Part shown: positions 1 to 7,004 of the stretch, piece by piece
Position numbering within the stretch: the first letter of the stretch is position 1
Layout of the letters: the number at the start of each line of letters is the position of its first letter
DNA from: Euryarchaeota archaeon UBA501
GTDB taxonomy: Archaea > Thermoplasmatota > Poseidoniia > Poseidoniales > Thalassarchaeaceae
Assembly (NCBI GenBank): GCA_002505685.1
Contig: DAVT01000022.1
Location: 1-12,093 of the forward strand
Length of the DNA stretch: 12,093 nt
Direction: 5' to 3'
Made by a program: the position numbers and the translations under genes
Notes under the pieces: generated by a model
What the model was told of the DNA's origin: nothing
Database searches by the model: none
Seen by the model: the letters and a program-made list of their open reading frames with translations, nothing else

Positions 1-692
1 AATCCATTTTCAATTAATTTCTGCAAATTCCAATCTCCTTGGCCCCATGCGGTGGCTTCAGTCCAATCTCTACCCACCATGAGAAACAATTCAGGGAGTT
101 GAGCGGTTTGCAGTGTTCGGTGTAACAGGTCTGCAGTTTTTTGATGGGATTCCATGGTTGGCAATATCCTTGCGTCTCTGTTTGGGTCCAATGTTTCCCC
201 CATGTCTTCTCTCTGTGCCATCCAAGACATGACGACTGATTCGGAGTATTCGGTCGGTTCTGAACTTGATACCGCGGATTTTGCATCAATCCAAGTTGAA
301 TCTGAATATAGATCATCAGTGTCTGAAATGGTTCGGTTCAAGAGAACATCGAGGTATAGCATGGCTCGTCCTTCCCAGCAACGGAATGCACCTGGGCTGG
401 CCATTTCAGAAAGCAATCGCAGCCCTTGTGCAGCATCTTCGCAAGGCAATTGTGACAAATCATTCAGGAAACCAAGTGGAGTCCAGTCCACCGGTTGTTC
501 ATCGTACCAATCCAAAAATTCTGCTTCTGCATCGATGTCAAATGCTCTGTCAAGAGAAGGTATCGCATCAGGACGCTTTTCCCGCAATTCGCCCTTTGAT
601 AGGGCCATGGCCAATTGGTCGCCCGGAACGGAACAAAGGCCCCGGAAAACGGCGATGTCGACCAAACGGGCGACGAGGTCCACAGAGGCCAT
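1..692 (-). CDS. Hypothetical protein, 3' end cut by window edge
   Basis: This frame is open on the minus strand from an ATG at 692 to the window edge, 230 codons with no stop; the C-terminus lies outside. I do not recognise the family. The product looks soluble and acidic and rich in Asp, Glu, Leu and Trp, beginning MASVDLVARLVDIAVFRG, with amphipathic helical stretches and no membrane segment, signal peptide or cysteine motif. The composition is protein-like, whereas the plus-strand frames over the same DNA are Ser/Arg-rich like shadows. ATG 692 is the first standard start after the in-frame TAA at 738-740, and GGGA lies a few bases upstream. The 45 nt between that stop and the ATG also translate plausibly, so a non-ATG start cannot be excluded. 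It diverges from the DRG gene across a 114-nt gap with a strong hairpin. Confidence 0.7.
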   Translation of the reverse strand, partial: MASVDLVARLVDIAVFRGLCSVPGDQLAMALSKGELREKRPDAIPSLDRAFDIDAEAEFLDWYDEQPVDWTPLGFLNDLSQLPCEDAAQGLRLLSEMASPGAFRCWEGRAMLYLDVLLNRTISDTDDLYSDSTWIDAKSAVSSSEPTEYSESVVMSWMAQREDMGETLDPNRDARILPTMESHQKTADLLHRTLQTAQLPELFLMVGRDWTEATAWGQGDWNLQKLIENG

Positions 693-763
693 GCCATTCC
701 CTTGCGCAACCCATCCATCAATGCTCGCAAGGTCGATTTAGCACATCGGGTTGAAGAACTCGG

Positions 764-784
764 GCCCGACCCATAGGGTCGGGC
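764..784. promoter_or_regulatory. Perfect 9-bp inverted repeat in a divergent promoter region
   Basis: The arms GCCCGACCC (764-772) and GGGTCGGGC (776-784) are perfect reverse complements around a 3-nt ATA loop. The element is GC-rich, lies 22 nt before the DRG start codon, and sits between two divergently transcribed genes. No T run follows, so it does not resemble an archaeal terminator. It could be a protein-binding operator serving both genes or an RNA hairpin in the DRG leader. The repeat is read directly; the role is inference. Confidence 0.5.
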
Positions 785-797
785 GAGCCGGTACGGG

Positions 798-803
798 GGT
801 GAT
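798..803 (+). promoter_or_regulatory. Ribosome binding site of the DRG gene
   Basis: GGTGAT, the typical archaeal Shine-Dalgarno core, lies inside a G-rich run 3 nt before ATG 807. The spacing is short, but the start is backed by the protein, which begins with the MATI...TQKNKAT helix typical of DRG proteins. Confidence 0.6.
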
Positions 804-806
804 GCA

Positions 807-1922
807 ATGGCGACAATCAAGGAGCAAATCGCTGAGATCCAAGCGGAGATTGACAAGACCCAAAAGAACAAGGCGACCATGCATCATATTGGTAAACTCA
901 AGGCCAAAATTGCGGCCCTTAAACGCAAGATTGAGGCGCAGGAAGCGCATTCAAAGAGCAGTGGCCCCGCCTCTGGTTTTGAGGTCAAGAAATCGGGTGA
1001 TGCAACCGTTGCATTGGTCGGTTTCCCATCTGTTGGAAAATCTACATTAATCGCTAGATTGACTGGCCAAGACTCCGAAACTGGGGCTTATGCATTCACC
1101 ACGCTAACTTGCATCCCCGGTCTAATGGAGCACAGAGGCGCCAAGATACAAATTTTGGATTTGCCCGGATTAATCCCCGGTGCCGCAGAAGGAAAAGGCA
1201 GGGGCAAGGAAATTCTCGGTGTGATTCGTTCTTGTGACATGGTCCTATACGTTGTCGACCCCTTCCAAGAATCGCATTTCAATGTCCTAAATCGAGAATT
1301 GGAAATCAGTGGGATGCGATTGAATGAGGAAAAGCCACCCGTCTTTGTCAAGCGAACTGATCGTGGAGGAATTGTGGTGCGTTCAACATGCGAACAAACC
1401 CACCTTGAAGAAGAAGAAGTGCAAGATATTGTGCGCTCATTTGGGATGGTCAGTGCACACGTCACAATGCGCATTGATGCTACAGCAGATCACATTGTAG
1501 ACACCATGGCAGCCAACCGTGTTTACTCCAAGGCAGTCGTGGTGGTCAACAAGATGGATATTGCAAGTGAGAATGACCTTACTCGCACCACTGATATGCT
1601 TCCAAAGGATTGGCCAGTGATGCCGATTTCAGCTTACACTGGAATGGGTGTCGAGGAAATGAAGGATTTCTTGTACGACAATTTAGGGTTCATGTCCGTC
1701 TATCTGAAACCACAAGGACAAGAGGCGGATTTGGTCGAACCATTGATTGTCAAGGATACCTCAACGGTCGAAGATGTGTGCAATACCTTGCATCGAGATT
1801 TCGTTCGAAAGTTCCGGTTTGCTAGAGTCAAAGGTCCATCTGCCAAATTCGATTGGCAGCGAGTCGGATTGTCACACCTCCTCAAGGATGGAGATCTGCT
1901 TTCTATCATCATCAAACGCTGA
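807..1922 (+). CDS. drg: DRG-family GTP-binding protein (OBG/DRG, TGS domain)
   Basis: Developmentally regulated GTP-binding protein of the DRG branch of the OBG superfamily, a cytosolic GTPase linked to ribosomes and translation in archaea and eukaryotes. The 371 residues match the usual family length. Domains in order are an N-terminal basic helix (1-50, containing TQKNKATMHHIGKLKAK), a GTPase core with G1 GFPSVGKST (72-80), G2 TTLT (98-101), G3 DLPG (118-121), G4 NKMD (248-251) and G5 SAY (275-277), and a C-terminal TGS domain (about 293-371) with the conserved DFVRKFRFARVKG and QRVGL stretches. The S5D2-like insertion lies between G3 and G4, as in other DRGs. All nucleotide-binding motifs are intact, so it should be active. 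A 68-nt gap separates it from the membrane-protein gene on the same strand; co-transcription is possible. The identification is firm; the exact cellular role in archaea is not settled. Confidence 0.96.
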   Translation: MATIKEQIAEIQAEIDKTQKNKATMHHIGKLKAKIAALKRKIEAQEAHSKSSGPASGFEVKKSGDATVALVGFPSVGKSTLIARLTGQDSETGAYAFTTLTCIPGLMEHRGAKIQILDLPGLIPGAAEGKGRGKEILGVIRSCDMVLYVVDPFQESHFNVLNRELEISGMRLNEEKPPVFVKRTDRGGIVVRSTCEQTHLEEEEVQDIVRSFGMVSAHVTMRIDATADHIVDTMAANRVYSKAVVVVNKMDIASENDLTRTTDMLPKDWPVMPISAYTGMGVEEMKDFLYDNLGFMSVYLKPQGQEADLVEPLIVKDTSTVEDVCNTLHRDFVRKFRFARVKGPSAKFDWQRVGLSHLLKDGDLLSIIIKR

Positions 1923-1932
1923 TTATCGGGTT

Positions 1933-1949
1933 CATCTCCGAAGGAGATG
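1933..1949 (+). other. Small inverted repeat after the DRG stop codon
   Basis: CATCTCC (1933-1939) and GGAGATG (1943-1949) form a perfect 7-bp stem with a GAA loop, 10 nt after the DRG stop. The second arm contains GGAG directly against an ATG. It may stabilise the DRG 3' end or tune translation of the next gene. No poly-T follows, so it is a weak candidate for a terminator. Confidence 0.35.
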
Positions 1950-1990
1950 TTGATAGGTGCGAGTGCTATCGCAGGTTCCCCGGTGGCAAC

Positions 1991-3244
1991 ATGGAGCGGT
2001 ATCATCCTAGAGCGGGCCTTTGGTGTCTAATTGTGGCATTTCCCACATGGGCCGTCTTTCTCATCAACGGGATGTTGGGCTTTTTCCCTGCCGTTTTCTT
2101 TGCTGATGGAGGGGTGGGGCAGAAGTTCCACTTCTGGTTGTTTTTGAAAGACCGATTTTTTGGTGGTTCGCCAGATCCTGTGTGGTCTGAAGCCGGTGCC
2201 ATGACCTCGCAGGAATGGATACTCTTTGCTTTGGCATTGCCCGCGACATTGGGCGCAATCTACTGTCTACGGCGTCGTCCAGAGTTTGGCGCCATTGAGA
2301 AGAGTGATGATGTTGGTGAGAGGGAAGCGCTTGAGTTTGGAGGCGGTGGAATCATCGCATCAACCGAGGGAGACGCCCACACACAATCGATTGTAGAGTC
2401 GGTCATTGGTGAAGCGCAAACAGTCGATGAGAACGTGGTCTCGGCCGCCCTAGGGGAAATGGGTGAAATCGCGGCTGCGAATGCCGCAGCACAGGCAGAA
2501 GAAGCTGAGATGGAAGTTGAAGAAGAGCCGATTATGGATAGTCGATTTACAACAACGATTCCAGATGAAGAAACCACAGAAATGGTAGAGGCTTACATTC
2601 AGGATGAACAGGAAGATTCCAAGGAAGAGGATGACATCGGTTGGGGCGTATGGGACCCAGAAGAAGATGCAAAAGAGGAGGTTGCCGAATCAGAAGTAGA
2701 AAGTGACCTGCCGGAGATTCCCGAAATTTTCCGCGAACCTGTTTCTGCTGTTGATGCGTTGGACGAAAAGGACCCGTTGACCGTCCCCTCAATCCCTGAA
2801 ATTCCTGAAATTGTTGCACTTGAAGAGGCTAAGCCGAACATTTCCGAGCGTATTTCTTCCATGGCGAACCAAGCCGCAGACGCTACAGTCAGCGCGACCA
2901 AAGAGGTCGTGAGTGCAACTGTGACTGGAGCCAAGGAGGTTGCCTCGATTGCTGCGGGGATCAAGGATAAGGTCGTCGATAAGGTTCGTAAAAAATCCAC
3001 AACAGGTGTCATGCCCGTTCGCCCACCTGGATTGCCTACCATGGCAGAATGGGACCCATATCAGGGTGTATGGACGTTGATGGGGCGCCCTGTTCAGGTA
3101 GCCAGTGTGCCAGAACCTGAACCGATTACACCAGCATGGGCTCAAGCAGAGCAGGAAATCCCAATAGAAACTCATCCTGAACAAACGCAAGAAGAAATGC
3201 CCCAGCCACGACGCAAGACGCCCTTCATTCCAGAATTGCCATAA
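1991..3244 (+). CDS. Two-helix membrane protein with long acidic tail, next to tatC
   Basis: Unrecognised protein of 417 residues. Visible parts are two hydrophobic segments (about 9-38 and 75-93) joined by an aromatic loop, then RRRPEFG, a positive patch suggesting that the rest faces the cytoplasm. Residues 100-280 are extremely rich in Glu, Asp and Ala and contain PEIPEI repeats (240-245, 269-274). Residues 284-335 form an Ala/Val/Lys amphipathic stretch (ATKEVVSATVTGAKEVAS) like LEA or apolipoprotein helices. The tail is Pro-rich, with a WDPYQGVW motif (354-361). I start it at ATG 1991, preceded 4 nt upstream by GGTGG; the frame is open further upstream, but that part overlaps DRG and reads as a shadow. 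tatC follows 14 nt later, so the pair is probably one operon. A transmembrane anchor plus amphipathic helix plus acidic tail recalls the architecture of TatA/TatB, but there is no clear homology. Function unknown. Confidence 0.8.
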   Translation: MERYHPRAGLWCLIVAFPTWAVFLINGMLGFFPAVFFADGGVGQKFHFWLFLKDRFFGGSPDPVWSEAGAMTSQEWILFALALPATLGAIYCLRRRPEFGAIEKSDDVGEREALEFGGGGIIASTEGDAHTQSIVESVIGEAQTVDENVVSAALGEMGEIAAANAAAQAEEAEMEVEEEPIMDSRFTTTIPDEETTEMVEAYIQDEQEDSKEEDDIGWGVWDPEEDAKEEVAESEVESDLPEIPEIFREPVSAVDALDEKDPLTVPSIPEIPEIVALEEAKPNISERISSMANQAADATVSATKEVVSATVTGAKEVASIAAGIKDKVVDKVRKKSTTGVMPVRPPGLPTMAEWDPYQGVWTLMGRPVQVASVPEPEPITPAWAQAEQEIPIETHPEQTQEEMPQPRRKTPFIPELP

Positions 3245-3246
3245 TC

Positions 3247-3250
3247 GAGG
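3247..3250 (+). promoter_or_regulatory. Ribosome binding site of tatC
   Basis: GAGG in the 14-nt gap between the two genes, 8 nt before ATG 3259. It supports this start and translation from a shared transcript with the upstream membrane-protein gene. Confidence 0.5.
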
Positions 3251-3258
3251 ACACCACC

Positions 3259-4014
3259 ATGGCCGAACGATTGGAAATCGAGGAGTTGATGAATGCACCT
3301 CGGATGAAGATGTTTCGTAAATTGGGAGCACATCTACGAAGTCGGGTTCGGGGGCTTGCAGTCCTATTTCTATTCGGATTTGTAATCGGGTACCCGATTG
3401 CTGGAGAAAGCATTGATTGGATTATCAATCAGTCCAGCCTCATTCCTGAAGATACACAAATCGTCGTTCTACAACCTTTGGAATTGGTATTGCTTCGATT
3501 GCAAATTGCCGGATATATCGGCATCATGTTGGTTGTGATGTCACTGATTTGGGATGCTGCAAGATATGGAAAAAACTTGGAACTTGGATTCGAAATTGGT
3601 TCGGTTGGAAAGGGGCTTTGGGCACTCGCAAAGTCGCTAACACTGGCGATTGCAGGCCTCATTTATGCGTGGGAAATCCTGATTCCATTCTTACTGGATT
3701 ATTTGCATGAAGATGCGGCAGATGTTGGATTGCAATCCACTTGGCATCTACAAGCATGGATTGGATTCTTGATTTCCTTGGCACTTGGAAGTGCCTTGGC
3801 GTTCCAAGTTCCTCTCGCCGTACTAATCGCACTTCGAGGTGGTTTGGTAGAGCGTGAAATTCTCACATATTATCGCAGACATTTGTGGTTTGCCAGTATT
3901 GTCGTAGGGGCGATGCTATCCCCTCCAGACCCACTATCATTGGCGCTAATTGCAGCACCGATGATTGTGTTGTTTGAATTCGCCCTACTGATTGATCGAA
4001 TCATTCCCCAGTAG
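3259..4014 (+). CDS. tatC: Sec-independent protein translocase subunit TatC
   Basis: Polytopic core of the twin-arginine translocase, which recognises twin-arginine signal peptides and exports folded proteins. The 251 residues match the normal TatC length. Family signs include the N-terminal cytoplasmic HLRSRVR (25-31), corresponding to the HL.ELR.R element with the Glu not conserved; then PLELVLLRLQIAGYIG (73-88) at the conserved second helix; YAWEILIPFLLDYL (136-149); the F..P element in LAFQVPLAVLIALRGG (180-195); RRHLWFA (206-212); and the SPPDPLSL motif (221-228) with L.E near the end. Six hydrophobic helices can be placed. No tatA-like gene is in the window; the acidic membrane protein just upstream is the only candidate partner. 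The 3' end overlaps the convergent MFS gene by 14 nt. Confidence 0.92.
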   Translation: MAERLEIEELMNAPRMKMFRKLGAHLRSRVRGLAVLFLFGFVIGYPIAGESIDWIINQSSLIPEDTQIVVLQPLELVLLRLQIAGYIGIMLVVMSLIWDAARYGKNLELGFEIGSVGKGLWALAKSLTLAIAGLIYAWEILIPFLLDYLHEDAADVGLQSTWHLQAWIGFLISLALGSALAFQVPLAVLIALRGGLVEREILTYYRRHLWFASIVVGAMLSPPDPLSLALIAAPMIVLFEFALLIDRIIPQ

Positions 4015-5782
4015 AATTGAGACCCCGGTTTTGTTCATCAGCGGCCTTGGCTACAGCAATTCCGTCTTCGACATCAACCCATTTCATCATCACTGTTCCA
4101 GTCAAAATCAACACGAAAATACTCATGATTGCAACGCGGTCATCAAAGGCGATGGCCAATGTACCGTATAGGATGGGGCCAATGAATGCTGCAACTTTTC
4201 CGAAGAATCCGAAGAATCCGAAGAATTCAGCACTGCGTGTTTCCGGTACCATTTGACCAAATAGGCTTCTGGAAAGACCTTGGCAGCCCCCCATGATTGA
4301 ACCGAACATGACTCCAAGCATCATGAACTGTAGAGTCACCGAGATTCCAAGTGGTTGCCAAACTAGGTCCCTTGCCGTCTCTGCGATGAAGTCTAGAGGG
4401 CCATCCCCAAGGTTGGTTGGATGATCCACACCTGCAAACGATTCAACATTGTCTCCTGTTTTGATGCTCATGCTGAATCTAGACTCTGCAATCTTTGCCT
4501 TTAGCGCATCTAGCGCATCTAGAGAAACATTGCCGACATCAACGGACATTGGATTCCCATCACTGTCCTTGGCCCATTGCAGTACTTCTGCTTCGTCGAT
4601 TTTATCATTCACTTCAACTGGGAGGATGTGTTCGAAATCCTGCGCCCATTCTTGCTCTTCATTGTCCGGATCCTGAGCCAATTCACCTAGGCTGGAGAGT
4701 ACGATCGCATGATACGATTCAGTTTCTTCATCCCAAGTGTATTGGATGTCATATCCTTCATGCGAATCGGGTGTTAGGGGTGCGAATGTCAAGGCCAAAA
4801 CACCGACCAGCGTTGCAACGATGAGTGAAAGTTGCAGGGCTGATTTTGTCGAATACTTCTCCGCGATTTTCGTGAACCCAATCGCCGAAGGGGCGGCCAC
4901 GAATTGAATCGCAAGGATGGCAAGAATCAGGTCGGTTGTCGTCAATCCAAGAACTGCGGGGCCGAATACACCCGCAAGTGCTGTCACACTGTTGATTCCG
5001 TCGATGTAGAAGAAATAGGCTAGCATGAAGAAAAAGAGAGTTCGGAAATCCTTACGCTTTTTCAGAGTTGAAACAACCTCTGATAGAGCGAATTTCGAAG
5101 ATTCTAGAAAACTTGTCAATTCCATCTCTTCTTCGATATGAGGCTCAGGGACCCACTTGAATGTCAACAAGGCAAATCCGAACCACCAAATTCCTGATGA
5201 TGCCATGACGAAGGGAATGACCCAGTCTCCGGTCAGTAACATGACCATTGCTAGATGGACCAACAACAGAATACCTCCACCAAAGTAACCGTATGCAAAG
5301 GCTCTGTTCGAGATGTCATCCATCTCGGTTTCATCACCAAGGTGGGGTAAAAGTGCGTTGTAGAACACACCTGCACCATTCAAACCGATGTTTGCCAAAA
5401 CGAACATGATCATCAACCAAGCCCATTTCATGCTGATTGGAATCAATCCAGTTCCAGCAACTGCCAGAAGGAATGTCGCACCTGCACCTAGATAGGTCAG
5501 AATTCTCAGCCACCACATTTTGATCATTCTTCGGTCAGCAATTACACCGAACGAAGGGCTGAGCATTGCCACGATGAGGGTCGCAATTCCAACAGAATAT
5601 GACCAAATGGCCGTCCCAGACATCTCGATTCCAGCAATGGTCGTTGTCAGTCCATTTGCTTCCAAGAACAGATAGAGAAACCATGGCGGTAGAATTGCCG
5701 TTGTCACGCTGGTTTCAAACGCAGATTTGCCCCAATCGTACATGCAGTAACCGCGAACGGCTTTCTTGTTGTCCTCGGACAT
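4001..5782 (-). CDS. MFS transporter, UMF1/Atg22-like, with large extra-membrane insertion
   Basis: Major facilitator superfamily permease of the UMF1 (Atg22-like) type; yeast Atg22 exports amino acids from the vacuole, but prokaryotic substrates are mostly unknown. Family motifs are YDWGKSAFETSV (15-26, usually YDWANSAF), FYNALLPHLGD (140-150), NRAFAYGYFGGG (159-170), GGCQGLSRSLFGQMVPE (498-514) and AEFFGFF (518-524). About twelve membrane segments can be placed. At 593 residues it is well above the roughly 430-480 usual for the family. The excess is a soluble, acidic insert at about 337-477, between late transmembrane helices. I start at ATG 5782, ten-odd residues before the YDW motif as is typical, with GGAG upstream; the open frame back to 5848 reads as intergenic DNA. 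It converges on tatC with a 14-nt overlap and diverges from the phosphodiesterase gene. Confidence 0.88.
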   Translation of the reverse strand: MSEDNKKAVRGYCMYDWGKSAFETSVTTAILPPWFLYLFLEANGLTTTIAGIEMSGTAIWSYSVGIATLIVAMLSPSFGVIADRRMIKMWWLRILTYLGAGATFLLAVAGTGLIPISMKWAWLMIMFVLANIGLNGAGVFYNALLPHLGDETEMDDISNRAFAYGYFGGGILLLVHLAMVMLLTGDWVIPFVMASSGIWWFGFALLTFKWVPEPHIEEEMELTSFLESSKFALSEVVSTLKKRKDFRTLFFFMLAYFFYIDGINSVTALAGVFGPAVLGLTTTDLILAILAIQFVAAPSAIGFTKIAEKYSTKSALQLSLIVATLVGVLALTFAPLTPDSHEGYDIQYTWDEETESYHAIVLSSLGELAQDPDNEEQEWAQDFEHILPVEVNDKIDEAEVLQWAKDSDGNPMSVDVGNVSLDALDALKAKIAESRFSMSIKTGDNVESFAGVDHPTNLGDGPLDFIAETARDLVWQPLGISVTLQFMMLGVMFGSIMGGCQGLSRSLFGQMVPETRSAEFFGFFGFFGKVAAFIGPILYGTLAIAFDDRVAIMSIFVLILTGTVMMKWVDVEDGIAVAKAADEQNRGLNSTGE

Positions 5783-5784
5783 AC

Positions 5785-5798
5785 ACTGGAACTCCAGT
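5785..5798. promoter_or_regulatory. Inverted repeat over the MFS ribosome-site region
   Basis: ACTGGA (5785-5790) and TCCAGT (5793-5798) are perfect arms with a 2-nt spacer, 2 nt upstream of the MFS start codon at 5782. The minus-strand arm includes the GGAG ribosome site. It could be an operator or a small hairpin hiding that site. The repeat is short and could be chance. Confidence 0.3.
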
Positions 5799-5861
5799 AG
5801 ACGGTGTTTAGGCTTGATGCAGGGGGGACGCTTGAATATGGGTAACATCCAGCGCTAATCA

Positions 5862-7004
5862 ATGACCGAGGGCTGGGTCAAGCCGATTGAGAATTCAATC
5901 GAAGCGATACGTCATGGTATGATACATACCGATGGAGTGGAGTTCGACCTCAGATTAACCACTGATGATCAGCTTGTCCTTTTCCATGACAACTTTCTGT
6001 CACCCACTCAAATCGAACAACTGGGTGGCTCAAAGTGGGTCGAGGATTATTCATCCGATGAATTGACAGAACTCAACGTCCCTTTGTTTCAATCATTGCT
6101 TGAGGATGAAGTATTCGCCAATGCATGGCGCGAGCACGGCAAAGTCGCTTGTGTTGAACTCAAGATGCCACACCCAAGATCCTCGATAGCGGGTTCAGTC
6201 AACCCGAAGAAACGCGAAAAGCATGCGAGAGCCATTGCTGGAATCGCGAATGGGATGCTGAATGAAGTGGGGCTGGAACAACTGAATGTAGTCGTCTACT
6301 CCTTCAAGAGAAGATTTCGTCACGTGTGCGCGCGCGCGAACGTCAACTGGCCTGTTGCCCAATTGCAACCGGCGACCCCTGAAGTCGGAGGCCGTCGAAT
6401 GAAGCGATGGCTTACTTTGCCTTCCTTCATGTGGCTATCATTGGCATTTCACCTGAAACATCAGCGTATGGTCGGAGCACCAATGTTGCCGTGTGCATTG
6501 GAGTACTTGCATGGAGCGACACGTCATATCACATTGGGCCGAACATTTGGACTTCATGGATATACAGGAAGGCGTTTGAACCGGCTGAGGAAGGGGTACC
6601 AAGCTTATGTTTGGCCCATGACAATCCAAGTGGAGAGTTCCTTGCAATCCCTAGGTTTGACGGGACTCACCGACTTTACATCACCGGATTTTGTGACTCT
6701 ACCCACCGGTGGTGCGCGATGGACTCGATGGTCTAGCCAACCCCTTGATGCTGAGCGCCAGTCGCTGTTACAGAACGCCGAGCCCGAGCACCATGCTGCC
6801 CTAATCGAAGAAGCGACTCGAGAAGTCACACCTTGGTACGAGTTGACAGATATTGAGCGCAAGGGCTTCCTATCCACATGGAGAAAGCAATGGGGTTGGG
6901 AGCGAGATTTGGATGAATTGGCTAGAGATGCCAGTCCAAAGACCATGCCATGGGAAGTCAGTCGAATGATTGGCCACCGAGGTAGTGGCAAAGATTTCAA
7001 CTGA
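5862..7004 (+). CDS. Glycerophosphodiester phosphodiesterase, HRG motif relocated to the C-terminus
   Basis: TIM-barrel enzyme of the GDPD family, which hydrolyses glycerophosphodiesters to glycerol 3-phosphate and an alcohol. Seen in order are PIENSIEAI (8-16, the usual PENT element), the metal-binding pair in VEFDLRLT (E27, D29), catalytic H42 in LFHDN, E99 and K101 in VELK, then YVWPM (249-253) and the barrel-closing LTDFTSPDF (269-277). The family normally opens with an HRG motif about ten to twenty residues before PENT. Here the protein starts at PENT, and the only HRG is MIGHRGSGKDFN (369-380), the very last residues. This looks like a circular permutation. A helical segment of about 90 residues (280-368) connects the barrel to it. 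ATG 5862 is the first start after an in-frame TAA at 5856-5858; no ribosome site is obvious. The stop abuts the citrate synthase stop with no gap. Confidence 0.85.
   Translation: MTEGWVKPIENSIEAIRHGMIHTDGVEFDLRLTTDDQLVLFHDNFLSPTQIEQLGGSKWVEDYSSDELTELNVPLFQSLLEDEVFANAWREHGKVACVELKMPHPRSSIAGSVNPKKREKHARAIAGIANGMLNEVGLEQLNVVVYSFKRRFRHVCARANVNWPVAQLQPATPEVGGRRMKRWLTLPSFMWLSLAFHLKHQRMVGAPMLPCALEYLHGATRHITLGRTFGLHGYTGRRLNRLRKGYQAYVWPMTIQVESSLQSLGLTGLTDFTSPDFVTLPTGGARWTRWSSQPLDAERQSLLQNAEPEHHAALIEEATREVTPWYELTDIERKGFLSTWRKQWGWERDLDELARDASPKTMPWEVSRMIGHRGSGKDFN

Noticed and set aside
154..754. Plus-strand ORFs of 195 and 162 codons at the left end
   Set aside because: Their Ser/Arg/Pro-rich composition looks like a shadow; the minus-strand frame over the same bases is open and protein-like.
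1853..1990. Longer start for the acidic membrane protein, inside the DRG gene
   Set aside because: The extra 46 codons overlap the conserved DRG TGS domain in another frame and show no protein-like pattern.
1947..2030. 27-codon ORF (MLIGASAIAG...) between DRG and the acidic membrane protein
   Set aside because: GGAG lies directly against the ATG with no spacing, the ORF is very short, and it overlaps the better-supported start at 1991 in another frame.
4201..4227. Three tandem copies of CGAAGAATC/T in the MFS gene
   Set aside because: They encode GFFGFFGFF within the conserved FFG region of the family with no length gain; ordinary coding repetition.
4503..4520. Direct repeat TAGCGCATC x2
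   Set aside because: It encodes LDALDA within the MFS insert; too short to be more than local codon repetition.
5783..5848. N-terminal extension of the MFS transporter to ATG 5848
   Set aside because: The added residues are basic and unlike the family; the YDW motif sits at the usual distance from ATG 5782, which has an upstream GGAG.
5838..5858. Six-codon upstream ORF (ATG GGT ... TAA) in frame with the phosphodiesterase
   Set aside because: It is tiny, without a ribosome site, and offers no support as a leader peptide.
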